Shown in pieces: positions 1 to 6,666 of a stretch of DNA of 11,502 bases. The stretch comes from Pelotomaculum sp. (lineage in GTDB: Bacteria; Bacillota; Desulfotomaculia; Desulfotomaculales; Pelotomaculaceae): positions 12,583 to 24,084 of the forward strand of contig DNIT01000150.1 in NCBI GenBank assembly GCA_003489345.1. The letters are read 5' to 3'. The translations under genes were made by a program, and so were the position numbers. The notes beneath the pieces were generated by a model, which searched no databases, was not told where the DNA came from, and worked only from the letters and a program-made list of their open reading frames with translations. Position 1 is the first letter of the stretch. Each line of letters starts with the position of its first letter.

Positions 1-1
1 T

Positions 2-3000
2 GTTGCCTTCGCTGCAGAGCTGGCGCCTGACCTGGAAGATACGTCAAAATGTGCCGGCAAGGATTGGTACAGGCGCGGACAAAGGCTGATCGACCGGATC
101 GAAGCGCTGGTAAGCGGGACGGATTTCCGCCCGCTCTACAATGAGCAAGCCAAATTGTTCTCCCTGGGCTACCATACCGGGCTGCGTGAAACCGACCAGA
201 TTCTCTATGATCTGATGGCGTCAGAGGCAAGACTGTCAAGCTTTATCGCTATTGCCCTCGGTCAAGTGCCCGTATCTCACTGGCATGCGCTCGGGCGGAC
301 CATGACCCGGATAGGACGGCGAGTCACGCTGCTCTCGTGGTCCGGCACCATGTTTGAATATTTAATGCCCTGGCTATTCTTGCGTACCTACCGGAACACC
401 GTCTGGGACAGCACCTACCGTGCCGTTGTCCGGCGGCAAATCGCATACGCGCATCAAAGAGGGGTCCCCTTTGGCATCTCTGAATCCGGCTACTACGCTT
501 TTGATTACCGGATGAACTACCAGTACAGGGCCTTTGGTGTTCCCGGCCTCGGCTTCAAGCGCGGACTCGAACAAGATTTGGTTGTGGCGCCGTATGCGAC
601 CATCCTGGCCTTACCATTTAATATGCATCAAGGGCTGGAGGATTTGCGCAAACTGGAGGAACTGGGCGCTCGTGGCACATACGGCTACTTCGAAGCCATA
701 GATTTTACTTCCGAGCGGCTGCCCAGGGAGCAGGCCAGCGTAGTCATCCGGAGTTTCATGGCCCATCACCAGGGGATGAGCCTGCTGGCTCTCGCCAACC
801 TGCTGACGCCGCAAAAAATATACGAACGCTTTCACCGTGACAGGCGCGTGCAGGCGGCGGAACTGCTGCTGCAGGAACGTATTCCTCCACGGCCCGCAAT
901 CATGAAACATCCCGCCATAAGTTGCGCGCATGCTTCTGAGCCGGGGCCGGCGGTGACAGGCGGTGTTCGCGAATTCCTCAGCGCGGACACGACCGCGCCG
1001 GAGGTCTGTATCCTGTCCAACGGGACCTTGACGACCATTTTGACCAACAGCGGCAGCGGGCTTATCCGGTACGAGGGCTTGGCTGTCTCGCGCTGGCAGG
1101 AAGATCCAGTGCTGGATGACTGGGGAAGCTACTTGTATATCCGTGATGTTGCCCTTGACAAGGTATGGTCGCCGTCGTTTCAGCCGTGCCGGGTGCGTTC
1201 TGAACAACAGCGGGCGCAATTCTCCCTTGACCGGGCCACCTTCATGCGTGTAGACGGGGATGTGCAGACGAGCCTTGAAATCTGCGTGTCCCCGGAATGG
1301 AATGCGGAAGTGCGCAGGCTGACACTTACCAACACCGGGCTTGAAGCGCGGATTATCGAAGTCACCACGTTTCAGGAACTGGCCCTGGCGCCTCCCGACG
1401 CAGACGACGCGCACCCGGCTTTTAGCAAATTGTTCATCAAAACGGCCTATGTGGAGGAGCCCCAGTGCCTCTTAGCCCGGCGCAGGCCGCGCCGGAAAGA
1501 CGAGAAGTCGCTATGGGCGGCGCATTCGCTGATGGTTACAGGCCGGAGTATTGGTCCGGTGGAATACGAGACCGACCGGTCCTGCTTTATCGGCCGGGGC
1601 CATACGCTGGCCCGGCCGCAGGGCATCCGTGCCCGCCTGCATGGCACGGTGGGCTCTGTGGCTGATCCCGCTTTTGTGATGCGGCGGCGGTTAAGCATCG
1701 AACCTGGCGCACAAGCGCAGCTGTTCGCTGTCACAGCCGTGGCAGGCACGAGAGAAGAAGCCCTTGATATTGTAAGTCGTTTCGCGGGAGAGCTGGTGGT
1801 TGAACGTACCTTTCAACTGGCCTGGAATCGCAGTCAAATCGAGCTCAGGCACCTGCGCCTGACAGCTGGCGAAGCCATGGTTTTCCAAACTCTGGCGGGC
1901 CGGATATTATATACCCCTCCGCTGGGGCAGGAGCGAAAGCTTGGTATCACCGTCAATGCAAAAGGGCAGTCCGGCCTCTGGGCGTATGGAATCTCCGGAG
2001 ATATTCCGGTGCTTCTGGTGCGAATCCGGGATCGCTCCCATATGCAGTTTATAGTCAAACTACTGACCGGGTATGCGTATTTACGCCGGCTTGGGTTGTT
2101 TTTCGACCTGGCAATCTTAAACGAATCGGCGGGTGGTTACCAGCAGGATTTGCAGGAAGCTCTGCGGCGTGCGGCGGAGCATGGTGTTGACCGTCATTGG
2201 ACCGGAGCAGGCGGCGTTTTTATCATCAACGCCGGCCAACTTCCGGACGAGGACAGAACCCTTCTCATGGCAACAGCCCGTGTTGTTTTACGGGCAGACG
2301 GCCCCAGCCTCAGGGCGCAGTCCAGACTGCCCCGGCGACCTGCCCTCTTTCCGGCCCTCTTTACCCCAGCAGCGCCGCCGAACAGGTTTGCCGCGCCTAT
2401 CCCGGCAGAGGAGCGCCGGCTGCTGTTTTTTAACGGCTGGGGGGGATTCTCGACCGACGGCCGGGAGTACCGGATCTTGCTCAAAAACGGCAATTACCCG
2501 CCTGCGCCATGGAGCAACGTCATCGCCAATCCGCGTTTTGGCTGTCTGGTTTCAGAACTCGGTACGGGTTACACCTGGTGGCGAAACAGCCGTGAGTTTA
2601 AGCTGACTCCGTGGTCAAACGATCCTGTACTCGACCCGCCGGGTGAGGCGTGTTATCTGAGGGATGAAGAGAGCGGCGAACTATGGTCCGCCACGCCGTC
2701 TACCGTAGCCAAAGACCAGTCTTACAACGTTATCCACGGCCGCGGCTTCACCTGTTTCAATCACGAGAGACACGGTGTAAGGGAGGAAATGACCGTTTTT
2801 GTGCCCCTTGACGACCCGGTCAAGGTGGTCAAGTTGCATTTGCAGAACAGAAGCGCCGGGCGAAGAAGCCTTTCCGTCACTTATTACGCGGAGTGGGTGT
2901 TGGGTGTGCGTCGTCAGGGAGGCGCATCTTTCGTCATCACGGATTGGGATGAAGAGTCCCAAACCATGCTGGCGCGCAACGCATATCAGGAAACATTTCG

Positions 3001-4870
3001 AGGCGCGCATGCCTTTTTAGGCGTTTATCTGCAAGAGGATCAGAGTTCCACCGGGGGATACGATCTGTCCTGGACGGCAGACCGAAACGAATTTCTAGGC
3101 CGCAACGGAACCCTGGAAAATCCTGCGGCTTTGGGCCGGGAGCGCCTGTCAGGCCAAACCGGAGCTCTTTATGACGCCTGTGGTGCGGTGCAGTCCAAGC
3201 TCATCCTGGAGCCCGGCGGCGAACGGACATTGTACATCCTGCTCGGTTGCGAACAATCCCGGGAGGCAGCCGTGCAACTGGCGCAAAAATACCGCCAGGC
3301 TCGTGTTTGCGACCGGGCCTTTGAACAGGTGCGGGGATTCTGGGAAGATGTTTTGGACCAAGTTAGGGTTGCCACACCCAGCCCGGAGCTTGATGTATTG
3401 TTAAACGGCTGGCTTTTGTACCAGACCCTGGCCTGCAGAATGTGGGCGCGAGCCGCTTTTTACCAGGCGGGAGGTGCGTACGGCTTTCGCGATCAATTGC
3501 AGGATGCTCTGGCGCTCCTGCACACCCGCCCCGATCTGGCGAGAAAGCAAATTTTGCTGCACTGCGCCCATCAATATGAGGAGGGAGACGTGCAGCACTG
3601 GTGGCATGAAGAGACGCAGCGCGGCATTCGCACGCGTTTCTCCGATGATTTGCTGTGGCTGCCGTATACCGTTGGACGTTATGTTGAGCATACGGGGGAC
3701 GACAGTATACTGGACGAGGAGGCGCAGTATCTATATAGTGAACCGTTGCCGGAGGGTCAAGCCGAACGCTATGAGCCGACGCAAGGCTCTACCCAGAGCG
3801 GCTCTGTTTTTGAGCACTGCCTGCGCGCAATGGACAGGGCGCTGCAATGCTTCGGTGAACACGGGCTGCCGCTGATCGGAACCGGTGACTGGAACGACGG
3901 TTTGAGCCGTGTAGGCGCTAAGGGTCGCGGTGAAAGCGTGTGGCTCGGCTGGTTCCTCTATGACGTGCTGACCCGGTTTGCAGGTTTGTGCCGGCAGCGC
4001 GGCGATGTGGAGCGGCAGGAACGTTACCGGGAGGTATGTGTCCAGCTGGTTTCCTCGCTGGAAAAGCACGCCTGGGACGGGCTATGGTACCGGCGGGCCT
4101 TCACCGACGAAGGCCTTTGGCTGGGTTCTATTTACAATGAGGAATGCCGCATCGACGCCATTGCCCAGTCCTGGTCGGTAATTTCCGGAGCGGCGCCGCA
4201 AGAGAAGGCGCTGCAGGCGATGCAGTCCTTCGACCGCGAACTGGTGGACCGGGAACTTTCCGTCACGCGCCTCTTGACGCCTCCTTTTGATCATACGGAG
4301 CCGGCTCCCGGCTACATTCAGGGTTATCCGCCCGGCATCCGGGAGAACGGCGCCCAGTATACCCACGGCGCCATCTGGAGTATTATCGCCTGGTGCCGGC
4401 TGGGCAAGGGAGAAGAGGCTTTTGAATTGATTGAGCTGTTAAACCCGCTCAATCATACGCGCACGATTCATGAAGCGCGGCAGTATGGCGGCGAACCCTA
4501 CGTCATGGCGGCAGATGTTTACACGATGGAGCCGCACCGGGGACGTGCCGGCTGGACGTGGTATACCGGTGCGGCGGGGTGGATGTATCAAGCGGGACTG
4601 GAGTGGATCCTCGGCCTGCGCCGCCGCGGCCAACGGCTGTACATTTGCCCCTGTATTCCCGGCGCCTGGCCGGAGTTCTCCGTAAGCTACCGTTATGGCA
4701 GCGCACGTTACCAGATTACTGTTAAAAACCCGTCGCGCCGGTCTGGCGGAGCGGCCGCACTGCAAATTGACGGGCGAGAAGCCGTGTTTCAGGAACAAGA
4801 ACTGAAGGAGGGCTGTTACGTTGAATTGCGAGACGACGGGCAGGTCCATCAGGTCGTGCTGGTGTTGTAA
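2..4870 (+). CDS. ndvB: Cyclic beta-1,2-glucan synthase, C-terminal part (5' end off the window)
   Basis: Family role: these giant membrane enzymes build linear beta-1,2-glucan from UDP-glucose (GT84), cyclise it, and trim or control chain length with a GH94 module. The frame is open from base 2 with no good start; the first start-like codon, TTG at 155, lies inside conserved sequence and lacks a Shine-Dalgarno site, so the gene continues leftwards. Numbering from that TTG as residue 1, residues 1-215 form the glycoamylase-like/GH189 cyclisation domain (SGTMFEYLMP at 64-73, ISESGYY around 108-114, GYFEAIDF around 177-184, MAHHQGMSLL at 202-211). Residues ~270-420 and ~755-1060 are GT36-associated beta-sandwich regions. 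Residues ~1074-1500 are the GH94 (alpha/alpha)6 barrel, with YGFRDQ near 1108, HWWHEE near 1146, the acid-bearing GDWNDG at 1244-1249, and TGAAGWMYQ near 1471. The GT84 and transmembrane parts are not in the window. It is clearly more G+C-rich than the genes to its right. A free-standing 1,2-beta-oligoglucan phosphorylase is unlikely because the GH189 part is fused. Confidence 0.93.
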   Translation, partial: VAFAAELAPDLEDTSKCAGKDWYRRGQRLIDRIEALVSGTDFRPLYNEQAKLFSLGYHTGLRETDQILYDLMASEARLSSFIAIALGQVPVSHWHALGRTMTRIGRRVTLLSWSGTMFEYLMPWLFLRTYRNTVWDSTYRAVVRRQIAYAHQRGVPFGISESGYYAFDYRMNYQYRAFGVPGLGFKRGLEQDLVVAPYATILALPFNMHQGLEDLRKLEELGARGTYGYFEAIDFTSERLPREQASVVIRSFMAHHQGMSLLALANLLTPQKIYERFHRDRRVQAAELLLQERIPPRPAIMKHPAISCAHASEPGPAVTGGVREFLSADTTAPEVCILSNGTLTTILTNSGSGLIRYEGLAVSRWQEDPVLDDWGSYLYIRDVALDKVWSPSFQPCRVRSEQQRAQFSLDRATFMRVDGDVQTSLEICVSPEWNAEVRRLTLTNTGLEARIIEVTTFQELALAPPDADDAHPAFSKLFIKTAYVEEPQCLLARRRPRRKDEKSLWAAHSLMVTGRSIGPVEYETDRSCFIGRGHTLARPQGIRARLHGTVGSVADPAFVMRRRLSIEPGAQAQLFAVTAVAGTREEALDIVSRFAGELVVERTFQLAWNRSQIELRHLRLTAGEAMVFQTLAGRILYTPPLGQERKLGITVNAKGQSGLWAYGISGDIPVLLVRIRDRSHMQFIVKLLTGYAYLRRLGLFFDLAILNESAGGYQQDLQEALRRAAEHGVDRHWTGAGGVFIINAGQLPDEDRTLLMATARVVLRADGPSLRAQSRLPRRPALFPALFTPAAPPNRFAAPIPAEERRLLFFNGWGGFSTDGREYRILLKNGNYPPAPWSNVIANPRFGCLVSELGTGYTWWRNSREFKLTPWSNDPVLDPPGEACYLRDEESGELWSATPSTVAKDQSYNVIHGRGFTCFNHERHGVREEMTVFVPLDDPVKVVKLHLQNRSAGRRSLSVTYYAEWVLGVRRQGGASFVITDWDEESQTMLARNAYQETFRGAHAFLGVYLQEDQSSTGGYDLSWTADRNEFLGRNGTLENPAALGRERLSGQTGALYDACGAVQSKLILEPGGERTLYILLGCEQSREAAVQLAQKYRQARVCDRAFEQVRGFWEDVLDQVRVATPSPELDVLLNGWLLYQTLACRMWARAAFYQAGGAYGFRDQLQDALALLHTRPDLARKQILLHCAHQYEEGDVQHWWHEETQRGIRTRFSDDLLWLPYTVGRYVEHTGDDSILDEEAQYLYSEPLPEGQAERYEPTQGSTQSGSVFEHCLRAMDRALQCFGEHGLPLIGTGDWNDGLSRVGAKGRGESVWLGWFLYDVLTRFAGLCRQRGDVERQERYREVCVQLVSSLEKHAWDGLWYRRAFTDEGLWLGSIYNEECRIDAIAQSWSVISGAAPQEKALQAMQSFDRELVDRELSVTRLLTPPFDHTEPAPGYIQGYPPGIRENGAQYTHGAIWSIIAWCRLGKGEEAFELIELLNPLNHTRTIHEARQYGGEPYVMAADVYTMEPHRGRAGWTWYTGAAGWMYQAGLEWILGLRRRGQRLYICPCIPGAWPEFSVSYRYGSARYQITVKNPSRRSGGAAALQIDGREAVFQEQELKEGCYVELRDDGQVHQVVLVL

Positions 4871-4885
4871 TCACCTCCCCTTCGT

Positions 4886-4920
4886 GCTTTTCGCGCAAGA
4901 GCCGGTTTTAATTAATTTTT
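4886..4920 (+). terminator. Weak intrinsic terminator after ndvB
   Basis: GCTTTT (4886-4891) can pair with AAGAGC (4897-4902) around a five-base loop, with one G-U pair, starting 16 bases after the ndvB stop. A broken T-rich tail (TTTTA, then TTTTT at 4916-4920) follows. The stem is only 6 bp and the tail is interrupted, so the call is tentative. Confidence 0.3.
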
Positions 4921-4989
4921 GTATATTGCTTCACCTTCACTTGTTGCTCTGTTGCTAACCAACGGCTGGAATCCATATGATATTTCCAT
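4912..4989 (-). CDS. Possible 25-residue peptide, unrecognised
   Basis: On the minus strand an AGGAGG (complement of 4996-5001) sits six bases before an ATG at 4989, an almost ideal Shine-Dalgarno arrangement. It opens a 25-codon frame, beginning MEISYGFQPL and ending GEAIYKN, that stops at 4912. The same frame extends upstream to an ATG at 5100, but that start has no ribosome-binding site. The peptide has no membrane segment or motif I know. It could equally be the tail of a decayed longer gene, or chance. Confidence 0.18.
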   Translation of the reverse strand: MEISYGFQPLVSNRATSEGEAIYKN

Positions 4990-5151
4990 ACCGGGCCTCC
5001 TATTTGCATCTATTTTATCAATACTAATTACTGCGACTGCCTCTATTAACAGGTTTCCAGTGTTCCCCCTTAACGCAGAACCTGGCCTGCCCATAGGCAA
5101 TACACACAGAAATAAGCACCTGGGCTTTGAGGCCGCGGTGTGGTTTTTGTG

Positions 5152-5186
5152 AACCGTTATTACACTTTATAGTGTTTTATAACGTT
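5152..5186. repeat. 35-base inverted repeat upstream of the promoter (possible operator)
   Basis: Two nested arms are visible. ACACT (5162-5166) and AGTGT (5171-5175) surround TTAT. Outside them AACCGTTAT (5152-5160) matches the reverse complement of ATAACGTT (5179-5186) except for one extra C. The symmetry centre is about 43 bases upstream of the -35 hexamer at 5211. No long T-tract follows, so it does not look like a terminator. A+T-rich dyads of this size are typical of metalloregulator or MarR/ArsR-type operators, but I cannot assign a regulator. Confidence 0.4.
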
Positions 5187-5210
5187 GGATGGTTTCTATT
5201 ATTTTTCTTC

Positions 5211-5239
5211 TTGACACTGGATCGCCTCGTTACTATACT
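5211..5239 (+). promoter_or_regulatory. Sigma-A type promoter
   Basis: A perfect TTGACA at 5211-5216 is followed by exactly 17 bases and then TATACT at 5234-5239, five of six matches to TATAAT. A perfect TATAAT also exists at 5239-5244, but its spacing from the -35 would be 22 bases. Transcription should begin near 5245-5248 and would make the structured RNA that follows. If the terminator near 5434 is read through, this promoter could also serve the transporter operon, since no comparably good promoter is visible just before 5668. Confidence 0.7.
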
Positions 5240-5245
5240 ATAATG

Positions 5246-5434
5246 TATACAACATGATATTGGGTTAAGAGAGTGCTATGTTTTACTTCGTTTCGTTTAT
5301 TTAGTTCTCGAATGCATAACGAAAACAAAAGAGAAAGAATGCCAAAAAACGTTGTTGTTGCCTCCTCGTTTCATGAGGGGTAGTACTCAAACGAATTGAG
5401 TTCGTTTAGCTGCGCTCTCTTAGTGCAGCTTTTT
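5246..5434 (+). ncRNA. Structured RNA or transcription attenuator, unidentified class
   Basis: About 190 nt lie between a strong promoter and an intrinsic terminator with no sizeable gene. The ends pair: 5266-5276 with 5412-5422 gives 11 continuous pairs including one G-U. Inside are a hairpin 5291-5300/5316-5324 (TTTCGTT with AACGAAA plus a bulged extension), a hairpin 5362-5367/5375-5380 (CTCCTC with GAGGGG, one U-G), and two mutually exclusive hairpins, 5389-5395/5401-5407 (AAACGAA with TTCGTTT) and 5385-5390/5396-5401. The closing helix uses 5412-5422, which overlaps the left arm and loop of the terminator, so the two cannot coexist. That suggests either an on/off leader or a free-standing 6S-like RNA with a closing stem. 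A tiny frame at 5278-5304 encodes MFYFVSFI. I do not recognise consensus boxes of cobalamin, Moco, SAM, purine, T-box or cyclic-di-GMP RNAs. Confidence 0.5.
5408..5434 (+). terminator. Intrinsic terminator of the structured RNA
   Basis: AGCTGCGC (5408-5415) pairs with GTGCAGCT (5423-5430) over eight positions with one G-U, around a seven-base loop, and is followed directly by TTTT and then a T-rich ATATTTG. This is a good rho-independent terminator shape. The loop and inner left arm are also the 3' strand of the closing helix of the upstream RNA, so termination may be conditional. Confidence 0.7.
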
Positions 5435-5444
5435 ATATTTGTAT

Positions 5445-5613
5445 TTGGAGCTGCTCAACATATCAGAGAAACTTATCGATAGCATACATTCTCCCATTAG
5501 ATCCTGGTCTTGGGGGCAAAAGGCCGGTCGAGATCGCCCTGGCTGTGGTGGCCGAAATTCAGGCTGTAAAATATCAACGGACCGGTGCGTTGATGAGTAA
5601 CAGAAATCTATAA
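5445..5613 (+). pseudogene. xdhC: C-terminal remnant of an XdhC/CoxI-family protein, frameshifted
   Basis: Translating from 5445 gives LELLNISEKLIDSIHSPI. Shifting frame at about 5497 continues LDPGLGGKRPVEIAL and then AVVAEIQAVKYQRTG, stopping with TAA at 5613. XdhC/CoxI proteins end with a conserved block of the form 'SEE-L-RIHSPIGLDIGA-TPEEIA-SI-AEI-AVRRG', and the two pieces match it on either side of the break. About five bases encoding the missing Gly appear to be lost. XdhC family members help insert or sulfurate the molybdenum cofactor of xanthine dehydrogenase-type enzymes. Only the tail is present and nothing upstream continues it, because the terminator of the preceding RNA sits at 5408-5434. 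It is therefore a dead fragment, perhaps left by a deletion that brought this promoter next to the transporter operon. Short length limits certainty. Confidence 0.6.
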
Positions 5614-5667
5614 AAATTTAGAGCCATAAATTTAAGATGAAGTATTACCATATGGTGGACAGATAAT

Positions 5668-6666
5668 ATGCATTCATCGCTGAAGAATTTAATCCTGATT
5701 CTACTGCCGGTCACAGCCTTTTTATTTTCGTTTGCAATTGGACGTTATGCCGTTTCAATCCCGCAGCTCATGTCAACCTTATACGGTCATTATTTTGGCG
5801 GCGTAATGGAAACGAACCTGGAAACTGTCGTCTTTAATATCAGGTTACCGCGCATTTTTGCCGCTATGCTGGTGGGGGCAGCCTTGTCTACGGCAGGGGC
5901 GGCCTATCAGGGGATGTTTAAAAATCCTCTGGTCTCCCCAGATATTTTAGGCGCTTCAGCGGGTGCCGGATTTGGAGCTTGCCTGGCGATTTATCTTTCA
6001 CAATCCGGGTTGATCATTCAGATTTCGGCCTTTCTTTTCGGACTTGCCGCTGTGTTTTTGGCCTACTTGATCAATGTTAAACTGGATTATGATCCCATAC
6101 TCGGTCTGGTACTTGGCGGAATCCTCATTAGTACTCTCTTTTCCTCAGGTACAGGGGTGTTGAAGTATTTTGCCGATGCCAACGATAAGCTCCCGGCCAT
6201 TACCTTCTGGCTGATGGGCAGTCTATCCTCTGTAGATAAAAGGGATCTCTTAATGGTTTTAATCCCCATGTCGATTGGCTTCACCTCCCTTTTTCTTGTC
6301 CGATGGAGATTAAATGTGCTTGCGTTCGGCGAAGAAGAGGCCCGGTCGCTTGGGATTAATACCAAAAGGCTCAGGTTAATTGTCATTATCAGTTCGACTT
6401 TGGTAACAGCCGCATCAGTCTCCATCTGCGGCATGGTCGGATGGATCGGCCTGGTTATTCCCCACCTGGCCCGTGCAATCGTCGGTCCCAACTATAGCAT
6501 TCTCATGCCGGTGACGTTTATTATCGGCGCAACTTATTTATTGCTGATTGATGATGTGGCCCGCTGCCTTGGTTCAGTCGAGGTCCCCTTGGGTATTCTC
6601 ACCTCCTTAATCGGTGTGCCCTTCTTTATCTTTATTTTTAAAAAAAATGTAAGGGGATGGAAGTAG
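5668..6666 (+). CDS. FecCD-family ABC importer permease
   Basis: Membrane subunit of a type II (BtuC-like) importer for metal chelates, corrinoids, heme or, in a few cases, molybdate/tungstate. The 332 residues match the family length of about 330. The first helix is at 7-27. The family signature running from RLPRIFAAMLVGAAL (59-73) through GAAYQGMFKNPLVSPDILG (77-95) is intact. The ATPase-coupling loop is GEEEARSLGIN at 221-231, followed by GMVGWIGLVIPHLAR at 255-269 and the C-terminal PLGILTSLIGVP at 307-318. A GGTGG at 5654-5658 lies nine bases before the ATG at 5668. A nine-codon frame, 5637-5666, overlaps that site but lacks its own Shine-Dalgarno. It is the first gene of the operon and shares one base with the ATPase start. 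The homodimeric permease probably serves the solute-binding protein encoded at 7543. Substrate cannot be read from the permease. Confidence 0.93.
   Translation: MHSSLKNLILILLPVTAFLFSFAIGRYAVSIPQLMSTLYGHYFGGVMETNLETVVFNIRLPRIFAAMLVGAALSTAGAAYQGMFKNPLVSPDILGASAGAGFGACLAIYLSQSGLIIQISAFLFGLAAVFLAYLINVKLDYDPILGLVLGGILISTLFSSGTGVLKYFADANDKLPAITFWLMGSLSSVDKRDLLMVLIPMSIGFTSLFLVRWRLNVLAFGEEEARSLGINTKRLRLIVIISSTLVTAASVSICGMVGWIGLVIPHLARAIVGPNYSILMPVTFIIGATYLLLIDDVARCLGSVEVPLGILTSLIGVPFFIFIFKKNVRGWK
6651..6656 (+). promoter_or_regulatory. Ribosome-binding site that decides the ATPase start
   Basis: AAGGGG at 6651-6656 directly abuts the ATG at 6657, too close to use it. It is nine bases before the GTG at 6666, which overlaps the permease stop codon by one base (TAGTG). 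The GTG also gives the usual family N-terminus, MLEVESVSY, so it is preferred. Confidence 0.6.

Larger units (their letters stand above)
4871..5210. other. A+T-rich intergenic stretch without a convincing gene
   Basis: The stretch between the ndvB stop and the promoter at 5211 carries short open frames on both strands but none with recognisable protein similarity. What can be pointed to is a weak terminator at 4886-4920, a minus-strand 25-codon frame with a good Shine-Dalgarno site (4912-4989), and an inverted repeat at 5152-5186. The plus-strand open frame at 4919-5152 is hydrophobic but starts at a TTG with no ribosome-binding site. The rest may be decayed sequence. Confidence 0.5.

Noticed and set aside
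611..1414. 267-codon open frame on the minus strand inside the glucan synthase gene
   Set aside because: It lies antisense to conserved GH189 and beta-sandwich coding sequence, has no recognisable motifs, and is expected in a G+C-rich gene. The same holds for the other antisense and out-of-frame stretches within 155-4870.
4919..5152. 77-codon hydrophobic plus-strand frame after ndvB
   Set aside because: The only start is a TTG with no Shine-Dalgarno in front, the first bases overlap the weak terminator tail, and the product resembles no family I know.
5637..5666. Nine-codon frame MKYYHMVDR just before the permease start
   Set aside because: It has no ribosome-binding site, and its own sequence contains the permease Shine-Dalgarno; it is most likely chance.
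5246..5667. Known riboswitch or T-box upstream of the importer
   Set aside because: I looked for the conserved boxes of cobalamin, Moco, SAM, purine, cyclic-di-GMP and T-box leaders and did not find them. An unidentified class remains possible.
6087..6491. 134-codon minus-strand frame in the permease gene
   Set aside because: It is antisense to the conserved FecCD helices and has no start context or motif.
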